Below are positions 54,063 to 61,704 of a stretch of 64,000 nt of DNA, one piece after another. The notes below the pieces were generated by a model. It worked only from the letters and a program-made list of their open reading frames with translations. It did not search any database and was not told the origin of the DNA. Position 1 is the stretch's first letter. Each line of letters opens with the position of its first letter. The position numbers were made by a program, and so were the translations under genes. The stretch comes from an uncultured Roseobacter sp. (GTDB lineage: Bacteria; Pseudomonadota; Alphaproteobacteria; Rhodobacterales; Rhodobacteraceae): the NCBI RefSeq assembly GCF_947499265.1, contig NZ_CANMNK010000003.1, positions 1-64,000 of the forward strand. The letters run 5' to 3'.

Positions 54063-55233
54063 CGGGGCTCACCGCGGGCAACCCCAAAAGCGCGCGCTTT
54101 TCGGCCTGGGTCAGAAAGTCCGCCCCTGCGACGCGGCTCCACTGGGCGTCCCGCTCAGCGGCCAAGGCCGGCACCTGATCCAGGTCCGGTTTCAACGCCA
54201 GTTGCTCACCGGTATAGGCCGCGATCCAATTGGACAGCGCCGCCGTGACCCGCGTGGCCAGTGGCAATACGGTCAAGCGATAAAATGCCCGATGCGCTTC
54301 CTGATAATTGGCATAGGTCGCATCGCCCTGAATGCCCAACAGCATCGGCGGCACGCCAAAGGCCAGCGCGATTTCTCTTGCCGCGGCCTCCTTCGTCTTC
54401 TGAAATTCCATGTCGGAGGGCGAAAAGCCCATGGGCTTCCAGTCCAGCCCGCCTTCGAGCAGCATCGGACGCCCGGCATTGCGCGCGCCCTGATGATGGC
54501 TCTCCATCTCGCTGACCAGACGTTCGTATTGATCCGTGTTCATGGAGCCTTGCCCTTCGGCACCCCGGTAGACGATGGCACCCGACGGGCGCGCGGCATT
54601 GTCCAGCAGCGCTTTCGACCAGCGGCTGGCGGAGTTATGCACATCCACCGCCATGGCCGCCGCCTGCATCGGGCTGAAACCGTAGTGATCATCCTGGGGG
54701 TGGAAGCTCTTGATATGGCAGACCGGCGCGACCGGCCCGGTGGCGTCAAAGCGGTGCTTGCGCCCGCCCACCGCATATTCATAGGCGATCGGCCAGCCAT
54801 CGCTGCCGGGCACCACGCTCATCCGGTCCGACCGCAGCACGTGCAACTCCACAGGCAGCGCCGCTTCGCCGGACACGGCTTCGACATATCCGTTGCCGGT
54901 GAGCAGCAACTGTGCATAGAGCGCTTCGAGCAATTCCGCCCGACCCTGCATCGGGTTGGGCCGCGACACCAGATTGATCAGCGGATGGACCTCAAAGCGC
55001 TGTTCGCTGTCCTGCAACACCAGCGGCAAGGCGGCTGCGGCCTCGGCAATCAGTTTGACCGACCGGAACCCCACCGGATTGCCGGAAAAGCCCGTGCGCG
55101 TCAGCGACACCGCATCCCGCGGGCTCCACGCCACGCGCCCCGAAGATTGGTAGGCCACGACAGGCCCGGTGGCGCTCGCCTTCTGCTCTGGCGCCTCCAT
55201 CGGCACACCGCGCTTTAGAAAGTCAAAAACCAT
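54055..55233 (-). CDS. GTA gp3, portal protein
   Basis: A 392-residue HK97-type portal: VGFRSVKLIAEAAAALPLVL, then LINLVSRPNPMQGRAELLEA, LLLTGNGYVEAV, HIKSFHPQDDHYGFSPMQAA and MLLGIQGDATYANYQEAHRA. Twelve copies form the DNA gate of the head. The gene starts 117 bases after gp2, with a hairpin at the gp2 end. Confidence 0.95.
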   Translation of the reverse strand: MVFDFLKRGVPMEAPEQKASATGPVVAYQSSGRVAWSPRDAVSLTRTGFSGNPVGFRSVKLIAEAAAALPLVLQDSEQRFEVHPLINLVSRPNPMQGRAELLEALYAQLLLTGNGYVEAVSGEAALPVELHVLRSDRMSVVPGSDGWPIAYEYAVGGRKHRFDATGPVAPVCHIKSFHPQDDHYGFSPMQAAAMAVDVHNSASRWSKALLDNAARPSGAIVYRGAEGQGSMNTDQYERLVSEMESHHQGARNAGRPMLLEGGLDWKPMGFSPSDMEFQKTKEAAAREIALAFGVPPMLLGIQGDATYANYQEAHRAFYRLTVLPLATRVTAALSNWIAAYTGEQLALKPDLDQVPALAAERDAQWSRVAGADFLTQAEKRALLGLPAVSPDE

Positions 55234-55340
55234 GTCGTTTGCTCCTCGATTAATCTTCTGAGCGCGTCAAAGCAGCCCGCGCCAGATACACTGCCGCGCG
55301 GGTCCGATCCCATCGCCTCGTTTGTCGGTAAGTCCCTCAG

Positions 55341-55370
55341 CCCGGGTCGCTTAAAGCGAGCGTACCCGGG
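55341..55370 (-). other. Hairpin over the gp2 stop codon
   Basis: CCCGGG arms (55341-55346 and 55365-55370) with an inner TCGCT/AGCGA stem enclose the TAA region of the terminase gene in the loop. No U tract. It marks the gp2-gp3 boundary. Confidence 0.55.
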
Positions 55371-56721
55371 GTGCCCGCCACGTCGCGGCAGGCTCAATCA
55401 TCAATTCGTGCAGGGCCCAGACAAGGGCATCGACCCGGTCCGGCGATCCCTTGCCCTCATACCCCTGCAATGTCATGCGGCACATCTGATCCTCGAGACC
55501 ATCCAGCCCCAGCATATGGCGCACGCGCCCCTGCTCATAGAGCGCCGCGACGGGTTCGGCCCGTGCGACTTTGCCCCGGCTGGCATGCACCCCCTTGTAG
55601 GGCACCAGCGGGTCAACCTGGCGCAACACCTCTGCGACCATCTGCCCGCCCTGGTTCACTTCAGCCACCAAACGATCCGCGCCGTATTGCTCCATCGCCG
55701 AAATCGCCGCCTGCGCCCAGCCCGCAGGCGATGCGCCTGCAACCGTACAATCGGCCAGCACCACGGCACGCCAATCCTGTGGGGCGCCGCCCATCTTGAC
55801 GCCGGCAACGACAATGCCGCATTCGTCCGCGGCAGAGCCACCCGTGGTGGCCGGGTCAATCGCAACGACGATCCGGTCAAGCTCCGGTGTCTCGCGCACC
55901 CGGCAGGCCTCCAGGCCTGCGGAGGTCCAAAGCGCGCCCTCCGCGTCTTCCAGCAACACGCCGTCCAACTCCTGTCGGCCCAGCCGTGTACCCTTGTATC
56001 TCTCCCGCACCTCTTCCAGAAACGAGGCGGCCAGATTGGCCGCATTGGCTTCGGTCGGGGCCTGCGTGATCACTGTCGAGGGTGACTTGAGCAGGGCTTT
56101 CAATACGCCAACATTGCGCGGCGTTGTGGTTACACAGACCTGCGGTTTGTCTCCAAGCCGCAGGGCAAACTGCAACATGTCCCAGGTGTCCTCGGCCTTC
56201 TTCCACTTCGCCAACTCATCCACCCAGGCCGCATCGAACTGCGGCCCTCTCAGGCCCTCGGGATCAAAAGCCGAATGCACGGAGGCAATCGCGCCATTGG
56301 GCCACACGAGCCGCTTTCTTCCTGCCTCCCAGACCGGCCTGCGGTCGGGTGGCGAGCAGGCCAGAATGCCGCTGTCGCCAAAAATCATCACTTCACGCAC
56401 CTGATCGAAGGTTTCTCCCACCAGGGCCACGCGCCGTGCGCGCCCCTCGTCTGTCGGTCTCGATCCTTCGACCTGTGCGCGCACCCATTCTGCGCCTGCG
56501 CGGGTCTTCCCCGCCCCGCGCCCGCCCATGATCACCCAGGACCGCCAGTCTCCCTCCGGCGGCAACTGATGCTCCATTGCCCAAAACTCAAACAAATAAG
56601 GGAGAGCCAGAAGCTCTCCCTCGTTAAGGTCATTCAGAAATTGTTCCTGTAGGTCGTGTGCAGCGGAGCCGAGCCAGCTTGCACCCAATCGAAGCCCGTG
56701 CTCTTTCGAGATCGAGGGCAT
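55351..56721 (-). CDS. GTA gp2, large terminase
   Basis: About 456 residues: an N-terminal ATPase with Walker A WVIMGGRGAGKTRAGAEWV near residue 65, Walker B in DAAWVDELAKWKKAEDTW, coupling motif VTTTPRN, and a C-terminal RNase H-like nuclease (VAIDPATTGGSAADECGIVV, with LVAEVNQGGQMV and the late Asp in SPDRVDALVWALHEL). It pumps and cuts DNA into the GTA head. Start is uncertain: ATG 56721 lies inside gp1 and has a poor GGGGG signal; TTG 56691 is an alternative. Confidence 0.94.
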   Translation of the reverse strand: MPSISKEHGLRLGASWLGSAAHDLQEQFLNDLNEGELLALPYLFEFWAMEHQLPPEGDWRSWVIMGGRGAGKTRAGAEWVRAQVEGSRPTDEGRARRVALVGETFDQVREVMIFGDSGILACSPPDRRPVWEAGRKRLVWPNGAIASVHSAFDPEGLRGPQFDAAWVDELAKWKKAEDTWDMLQFALRLGDKPQVCVTTTPRNVGVLKALLKSPSTVITQAPTEANAANLAASFLEEVRERYKGTRLGRQELDGVLLEDAEGALWTSAGLEACRVRETPELDRIVVAIDPATTGGSAADECGIVVAGVKMGGAPQDWRAVVLADCTVAGASPAGWAQAAISAMEQYGADRLVAEVNQGGQMVAEVLRQVDPLVPYKGVHASRGKVARAEPVAALYEQGRVRHMLGLDGLEDQMCRMTLQGYEGKGSPDRVDALVWALHELMIEPAATWRAPRVRSL

Positions 56722-56974
56722 AGCCCCCACGGACGATACCTGCGTGTTTGCTGCGGCATTCGACAAGGCGGTTCTCCACTTTCTGGCAAGTCTCCAAAAG
56801 CGACACGGCTTGTGTCACGGTCTTGGTGCCCTGCGCTGTCACTGCACCATCAGTTTCGCGGACCCGTTCTTTGAGGTCTTCTAGTTCTTTCCGCAAATCT
56901 TTGATGGATCCGATGACCGAGTTCAAAAGGTCTTCGGTTTGCGACTCTACGAGCTCTGGGGTGATTAAGGTCAT
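56630..56974 (-). CDS. GTA gp1, small terminase (TerS)
   Basis: A 114-residue helical protein: an N-terminal coiled coil (TPELVESQTEDLLNSVIGSI then KDLRKELEDLKERVRET), and the C-terminal segment YALDLERARASIGCKLARLR seen in GTA gp1 proteins, which act as the small terminase. Its last ~90 bases also code for the start of gp2 in another frame. GAGG lies about 12 bases before ATG 56974. First gene of the cluster. Confidence 0.85.
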   Translation of the reverse strand: MTLITPELVESQTEDLLNSVIGSIKDLRKELEDLKERVRETDGAVTAQGTKTVTQAVSLLETCQKVENRLVECRSKHAGIVRGGYALDLERARASIGCKLARLRCTRPTGTISE

Positions 56975-57020
56975 TCAGGTCTCTACCTCTCATGCGCGTA
57001 GTCTCCGCACGAGAGAAACG

Positions 57021-57054
57021 AAAAAACGACCCAACGGGATCACTCCCGGGGTCG
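57021..57054 (-). terminator. Terminator-like hairpin in the GTA leader
   Basis: On the minus strand CGACCC and GGGTCG enclose CGGGA/TCCCG with loop GTGA, followed directly by TTTTTT: an intrinsic terminator 47 bases before gp1. It either stops read-through from mltG or acts as an attenuator of the GTA operon. Confidence 0.75.
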
Positions 57055-57255
57055 CCTGCCCACTTCTTCTAGCATGTCACAAGTTATACGTGTAACCGTT
57101 CGCAAAGTCAAGACAATTCCGACCAAGCGAAAATGCTAACCGTACGGTGCCATTAACAAATTCCTAATTCAAACACACGTTAAACGGTATTTGAAAATAC
57201 TGCAGGAAAGGTAAAACGCCCGTCTGTCATGTGCTAAACTAGCGATTGTTCCGGC
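57055..57255. promoter_or_regulatory. GTA upstream region with CtrA-like site and palindromes
   Basis: An AT-rich 200-base gap before the GTA genes. TTAA-N7-CTAA at 57153-57167 matches a CtrA box in 7 of 8 fixed bases. ACCGTACGGT (57139-57148) is a perfect palindrome and GTATTT-GA-AAATAC (57187-57200) an inverted repeat. CtrA is known to be needed for GTA expression in Rhodobacterales; which of these sites acts is not known. Confidence 0.45.
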
Positions 57256-58422
57256 CTAGTTGTCTGTTGATTGATTGGCGCGATCCGCCTCAATCTGCCG
57301 CCATTTCGCGACGTTCCGATTGTGCTCATCCAGCGTTTCCGCGAAGGCATGGCCGCCCGTGCCGTCCGCAACAAAGAACACATAGTTAGTCTCCAACGGT
57401 TGTGCGGCAGCCTCAAGGCTTGCCGTGCCCGGATTGGCAATCGGCGTGGGCGGCAAGCCTTCGATCACATAGGTGTTCCACGGTGTTGCCGCGCGCAGCT
57501 CGCTCTGCCGCAACCCGCGCCCCAACACGCCCTGCCCCTTGGTCACGCCATAAATGACCGTCGGGTCGGTTTGCAGCCGCATCCCGCGATTGAGCCGGTT
57601 CACAAAGACGCTGGCCACCTGGCCGCGCTCTTCGGCCACACCAGTTTCCTTTTCGATGATCGACGCCAGCACCAGCAGTTCTTCCGGCGTCTGCACCGGC
57701 AGACCCTCATCCCGGTTCTGCCAGGCCTCGGCCACCCGCAATTCCTGTGCGCTCTGCATCCGCTCGACAATCGCCGCGCGGTCATCCCCCGGACGCACCT
57801 CATAACTGTCTGGCGCTAACGATCCCTCAGGTGGCAATTCCGCGACCGACCCTTCCAGCACATCCATCGATTTCAGGCTCTCGACCACCTGCCAGCTGGT
57901 CACGCCTTCCGCCAATGCGATCCGGAACCGCGTATCCGCTTGTGCCTTTTTCTCAGCATAGATCTCCGGCGTCTCTTCTTCCGCGGGGTTGAAACTTGCG
58001 CGTTCGGCAAAACGGTTCGTTTCCGGATCCAGCTCACGCACCTGAACGCCCAGACGGTTGACCCCGATCCGGTACACCACCTCGGTGCCGCAGGTGCTTG
58101 CACCACCACGGGTCACAATATCAACGATCTGCGCCATGGACGCCCCGGGATCGACCAGATAGCTGCCCGCTTTCAACTGGCTGGTTTTTTCGGAGTAATC
58201 CGCGCCCATCCGGAAAATGGTGGATGAGCTCACCGCGCCCTGCTCTTCCAAATCGACGCTCACGCGGCGCATGTTGGTGCCGCTGGGCACCTGCAAACAA
58301 ATCGCCTGCTCCAAGGGGCCGGCCGCATCATACTGCCCCTTGCCCCACAGGATCACCCCGCCCATCAGGAAGAGCAAAACAATCAGCATTGTCACCGCGT
58401 TAGACGCGATATGTCGCCACAT
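57256..58422 (-). CDS. mltG: Endolytic murein transglycosylase MltG
   Basis: A 388-residue MltG (YceG-like): N-terminal membrane helix (AVTMLIVLLFLMGGVILWG), a LysM-like region (VPSGTNMRRVSVDLEEQGAV) and the catalytic domain with Glu in VLASIIEKETGVAEERGQVA and YGVTKGQGVLGRGL. It cuts nascent glycan strands and so ends their growth. Its start overlaps the fabF stop by one base, the usual fab-mltG order in alphaproteobacteria. Confidence 0.94.
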   Translation of the reverse strand: MWRHIASNAVTMLIVLLFLMGGVILWGKGQYDAAGPLEQAICLQVPSGTNMRRVSVDLEEQGAVSSSTIFRMGADYSEKTSQLKAGSYLVDPGASMAQIVDIVTRGGASTCGTEVVYRIGVNRLGVQVRELDPETNRFAERASFNPAEEETPEIYAEKKAQADTRFRIALAEGVTSWQVVESLKSMDVLEGSVAELPPEGSLAPDSYEVRPGDDRAAIVERMQSAQELRVAEAWQNRDEGLPVQTPEELLVLASIIEKETGVAEERGQVASVFVNRLNRGMRLQTDPTVIYGVTKGQGVLGRGLRQSELRAATPWNTYVIEGLPPTPIANPGTASLEAAAQPLETNYVFFVADGTGGHAFAETLDEHNRNVAKWRQIEADRANQSTDN

Positions 58423-59681
58423 CAGCTGGTTTTCCCAAAAATCACACTGGCATTTGTGCCGCCAAAGCCAAAGGAGTTCGAAAGCGCCACGTTCACTTCA
58501 CGTTCGCGCTTGGCATTCGGCGCCAGATCAATGGCCGTTTCCACAGCCGGATTATCGAGGTTGATCGTCGGCGGCGCCACCTGATCGCGGATCGCCAGGA
58601 TCGAGAAGATGGCCTCGATCGCCCCGGCAGCGCCCAGCAAATGCCCTGTCGCCGATTTGGTCGAAGACATGGTGACCTTGCTGGCATGATCGCCCATCAG
58701 GCGCTCCACCGCGCCCAGTTCAATCGTATCCGCCATCGTCGACGTGCCATGCGCGTTGATGTAATCCACCTCGCTGGGCTCCAGACCCGCGTTACGAAGC
58801 GCATTGCGCATGGCCCGCTCACCGCCCTCGCCGTCCTCGGACGGGGCCGTGATGTGATAGGCATCACCCGACAGACCGTAGCCCAACACCTCGGCATAGA
58901 TCTTCGCACCACGTGCCTTGGCGTGTTCGTATTCCTCCAGCACCACAATCCCGGCGCCTTCGCCCATGACAAAGCCGTCGCGGTCTTCGTCATAAGGACG
59001 GCTGGCCTTTTGCGGATCATCTCCGCGTTTGGTGCTCAGCGCCTTGCAGGCATTGAACCCGGCAATACCGATCTCGCAGATCGCCGCTTCCGCCCCGCCC
59101 GCGATCATCACATCCGCGTCGCCAAAGGCAATCAGACGGCTGGCATCGCCAATCGCATGCGCGCCCGTCGAGCAGGCCGTCACCACCGAATGGTTCGGCC
59201 CTTTGAAGCCGTATTTGATCGAGACCTGACCCGAAATCAGGTTGATCAGCGCCCCCGGCACAAAGAACGGCGAGACCCGGCGCGGGCCTTTTTCATTCAT
59301 CATGATTGCGGTGTTCGCAATGGAGTTCAGCCCGCCGATGCCGGACCCGATCAGAACGCCGGTGCGCTCAAGGCTTTCGGTATCTTCCGGCTGCCAGCCC
59401 GCGTCTTCCACGGCCTGTTGCGCGGCGGCAAGACCAAAGAGGATAAAGGTATCCACCTTGCGCTGATCTTTTGGCGCCATGTAGGTGTCTGCGTTGAACG
59501 TACCGTCCGACCCATCGCCCAATGGCACTTCGCAGGCGTATTGCGTGACCAGCTTGCTGGGGTCGAACCCCGTGATCGGACCCGCTCCCGACTGACCGTC
59601 GAGAATCCGAGACCAACTCGCCTCAACCCCATCTGCCAGCGGTGTAACCAGGCCCAGACCTGTGACAACTACTCTGCGCAT
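58422..59681 (-). CDS. fabF: Beta-ketoacyl-ACP synthase II
   Basis: A 419-residue KAS II: catalytic Cys170 in NHSVVTACSTGAHAIGDAS, His in DYINAHGTSTMADTIELG and KSATGHLLGAAGAIEAIF. It elongates acyl chains on ACP. ATG 59681 follows GGAAGGGG by 7 bases; the upstream in-frame codons have no signal. It is followed by mltG (one-base overlap) and preceded by a GNAT gene. Confidence 0.96.
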   Translation of the reverse strand: MRRVVVTGLGLVTPLADGVEASWSRILDGQSGAGPITGFDPSKLVTQYACEVPLGDGSDGTFNADTYMAPKDQRKVDTFILFGLAAAQQAVEDAGWQPEDTESLERTGVLIGSGIGGLNSIANTAIMMNEKGPRRVSPFFVPGALINLISGQVSIKYGFKGPNHSVVTACSTGAHAIGDASRLIAFGDADVMIAGGAEAAICEIGIAGFNACKALSTKRGDDPQKASRPYDEDRDGFVMGEGAGIVVLEEYEHAKARGAKIYAEVLGYGLSGDAYHITAPSEDGEGGERAMRNALRNAGLEPSEVDYINAHGTSTMADTIELGAVERLMGDHASKVTMSSTKSATGHLLGAAGAIEAIFSILAIRDQVAPPTINLDNPAVETAIDLAPNAKREREVNVALSNSFGFGGTNASVIFGKTS

Positions 59682-59771
59682 CGCAATGCCCCTTCCAATT
59701 CCGTTCCCCCCCATACAGCGTTGCGCGGTTTTTGTGCAAGAGCACACCGTCTTGTCATGGTCATGCCGTTG

Positions 59772-60305
59772 CTATTGCGGGGGGCCTTTGCGCACCATCA
59801 GGCGTGCGGCACTTCCTTCATATTCCGTATCGCGCAGAAACTCATAGCCAACGGCTTGCGCAATGCGCAACGATGCTTCGTGTTCCGGCGCGATCATGCA
59901 GACCAGCTGCCCCGTTACCACGCGGTCAAACCAGTCATGCGCCGCGCGCACCGCCTCGATGCCGAACCCCTGACCGTGCGCCTCTGGTGCCAGCACCCAG
60001 CCGGCCTCGGGATAGGCGTCGAAATCCTCACCCAGGTCCCGCTTGGCATAGAAAAACCCGACCTGCCCCGACATGTCAGGCTCCCGGTGGCGGTGAATCG
60101 CCCATTGGCCAAATCCGGTGATCTGCCAGTGCCCGGCATGCCGCAGGAAGGCCGCCCAGGCCTTGCTGCGCGGCCAGGGCGCGCCATTGATGTGCTCGAC
60201 AACTTCCGGCATCGCCCAGATCTCGGCAAACCGGTTGAAATCCTCTGCCCGCATGCCGCGCAGGGTCAATCGTGACGTGTTAATCGTCGGTATGGTGCGC
60301 GACAT
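59772..60305 (-). CDS. GNAT acetyltransferase (RimJ/RimL type)
   Basis: A 177-residue GNAT: TINTSRLTLRGMRAEDFNRF at the N-terminus, acetyl-CoA site GWVLAPEAHGQGFGIEAVRA near residue 100, and RIAQAVGYEFL near the end. RimJ/L-like proteins acetylate protein N-termini or small molecules; the substrate here is unknown. It sits between fabF and acpP on the same strand but after the acpP terminator, so it is probably a separate gene inserted in the fab cluster. Confidence 0.85.
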   Translation of the reverse strand: MSRTIPTINTSRLTLRGMRAEDFNRFAEIWAMPEVVEHINGAPWPRSKAWAAFLRHAGHWQITGFGQWAIHRHREPDMSGQVGFFYAKRDLGEDFDAYPEAGWVLAPEAHGQGFGIEAVRAAHDWFDRVVTGQLVCMIAPEHEASLRIAQAVGYEFLRDTEYEGSAARLMVRKGPPQ

Positions 60306-60404
60306 TTCGCTGCCTCTGCTCTGAAGACGGGGCTTTGCGCCCTCTGGCCAAAGAATTGCGCAACTCCGGCACGCAATTCAACCCCTGAGCGAACTCCGGA
60401 CAGC

Positions 60405-60437
60405 AAAAAGCGCCTTTCCTCGCGGAAAGACGCCTTT
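60405..60437 (-). terminator. Candidate terminator of acpP
   Basis: On the minus strand CTTTCC and GGAAAG (loop GCGA) with imperfect outer pairs are followed by GCGCTTTTT, about 35 bases after the acpP stop. Confidence 0.6.
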
Positions 60438-60470
60438 GATTTAGCAGAACCGGGCCAAACCCGGCAGCTG

Positions 60471-60704
60471 TCAGGAGGCTTCGGTAATGAACTTTACCGC
60501 GTCGCCAAACGTCTGAATGGTTTCGGCTGCATCATCGGGGATTTCGATGCCGAATTCTTCTTCGAAGGCCATCACCAGCTCAACGGTGTCAAGGCTGTCT
60601 GCGCCAAGGTCGTCGATGAACGAAGCATTCTCAGCCACTTTGTCCTCTTCCACACCCAGGTGCTCCACAACGATTTTCTTAACGCGATCTGCGATGTCGC
60701 TCAT
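60471..60704 (-). CDS. acpP: Acyl carrier protein
   Basis: A 77-residue, strongly acidic ACP. Ser37 in the [20 protein letters not shown] motif takes the phosphopantetheine arm; the helices before and after are typical. It carries all intermediates of fatty acid synthesis for FabD, FabG and FabF, encoded around it. A GAGGG signal lies 7 bases before the ATG. The leader contains three hairpins. Confidence 0.97.
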   Translation of the reverse strand: MSDIADRVKKIVVEHLGVEEDKVAENASFIDDLGADSLDTVELVMAFEEEFGIEIPDDAAETIQTFGDAVKFITEAS

Positions 60705-60723
60705 AATAGTCCCTCATTCGTTC

Positions 60724-60799
60724 GGGCCAAACTGGCCCCTTTCGGTTGCCCCCCGCCTCGGCTCTGTCGAGGTCGGAAAACGTTTGCCCCAAAAGGGGC
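60724..60799 (-). other. Three consecutive hairpins in the acpP leader
   Basis: On the transcript: GCCCC-TTTT-GGGGC (60799-60786), CCTCG...CGAGG (60772-60756) and GGGCCA-GTT-TGGCCC (60738-60724). The last ends about 20 bases before the acpP ATG, next to its ribosome-binding site. None has a T run. Confidence 0.5.
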
Positions 60800-60956
60800 G
60801 GCTCTGTCCGGTCAGGCGCAAAAACCATCGCGCTGTCTCAGACGGGTCCACATGCGACAGGTCGCATGCAGGGTCAAAAACTGCGCCCCCTTTAGCACAA
60901 GCGGCCTGAATGGCAAACGCATTGTGCACACTCTTTACGGGAGGCGCAAATCTGAC

Positions 60957-61694
60957 CTACAACATGGCCATACCGCCGTTCACATGCAAGGTGGTACCGG
61001 TAACATAGCCAGCCTCGGGGCTTGCCAGATAGAGCACGGCGCTGCTGATTTCCGATGGTGTCCCCATCCGCCCGGCGGGAATTTGCCCCATGATTCCAGA
61101 CTTTTGATCGTCGGTCAGCTTGTCGGTCATCGCCGTCTCGATAAAGCCCGGTGCGACAGCATTTACCGTGATCCCGCGGCTCGCGACCTCATAGGCCAGG
61201 CTTTTGGACATGCCGACCATCCCGGCCTTGGAGGCGGCATAATTGGCCTGACCGGGATTGCCGGTTGCCCCAACCACCGAAGAGATATTCACAATCCGGC
61301 CCCAGCGCGCCTTCATCATGCCGCGCATCACGCCCTTGCAGAGCTTGAACGTCGCGGTGAGGTTCACGTCGAGCACCGATTGCCATTCGTCATCCGACAT
61401 CCGCATGAACAGATTATCACGCGTGATCCCGGCGTTGTTGACCAGAATATCCACCGACCCCATGGCCTCAGCCGCCTGCTTCGGCAACGCGTCCACGGCG
61501 GCCATATCGCTGAGATTGCAGGGCAGCACATGCGCCCGATCCCCCAGCTCGGCAGCCAGCGCCTGCAGCGGATCAATCCGCGTGCCCGACAGGCCCACCG
61601 TTGCACCGCTTGCGTGCAATTGCCGGGCAATCTCTGCCCCGATCCCACCTGATGCGCCCGTGACCAGCGCGTTTTTCTGCGTCAAATCAAACAT
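60957..61694 (-). CDS. fabG: 3-oxoacyl-ACP reductase
   Basis: A 245-residue SDR: NALVTGASGGIGAEIARQL with the Gly-rich NADPH site, VDILVNNAGITRDNLFMRMS, catalytic Ser-Tyr-Lys in VNISSVVGATGNPGQANYAA then SKAGMVGM, and APGFIETAMTDKL. It reduces the 3-oxo group during chain growth. ATG 61694 follows AAAGGGG. It is 10 bases after fabD. Confidence 0.96.
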   Translation of the reverse strand: MFDLTQKNALVTGASGGIGAEIARQLHASGATVGLSGTRIDPLQALAAELGDRAHVLPCNLSDMAAVDALPKQAAEAMGSVDILVNNAGITRDNLFMRMSDDEWQSVLDVNLTATFKLCKGVMRGMMKARWGRIVNISSVVGATGNPGQANYAASKAGMVGMSKSLAYEVASRGITVNAVAPGFIETAMTDKLTDDQKSGIMGQIPAGRMGTPSEISSAVLYLASPEAGYVTGTTLHVNGGMAML

Positions 61695-61704
61695 GATTGC
61701 CCCT

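Larger units (their letters stand above)
42952..56974 (-). mobile_element. Gene transfer agent structural cluster, gp15 to gp1
   Basis: Seventeen genes in the order of the Rhodobacter capsulatus GTA (gp1, 2, 3, 3.5, 4, 5, 6, 7, 8, 9, 10, 10.1, 11, 12, 13, 14, 15), transcribed from 56974 to 42952, most overlapping by a few bases. All frames are open and of family length, so the particle genes look functional. GTAs package random pieces of host DNA; the regulators (GafA), lysis genes and spikes are encoded elsewhere. It is a domesticated, vertically kept element rather than a self-mobile one. Confidence 0.95.

Noticed and set aside
57233-57241. GCTAAACTA, a possible half of the pdhA-type operator near the mltG end
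   Set aside because: Only one arm is present and it lies at the 3' end of mltG, so it is probably chance.
58641-60275. 544-codon frame antisense to fabF and the GNAT gene
   Set aside because: Arg/His/Ala-rich shadow with no start signal; both underlying genes have clear motifs.
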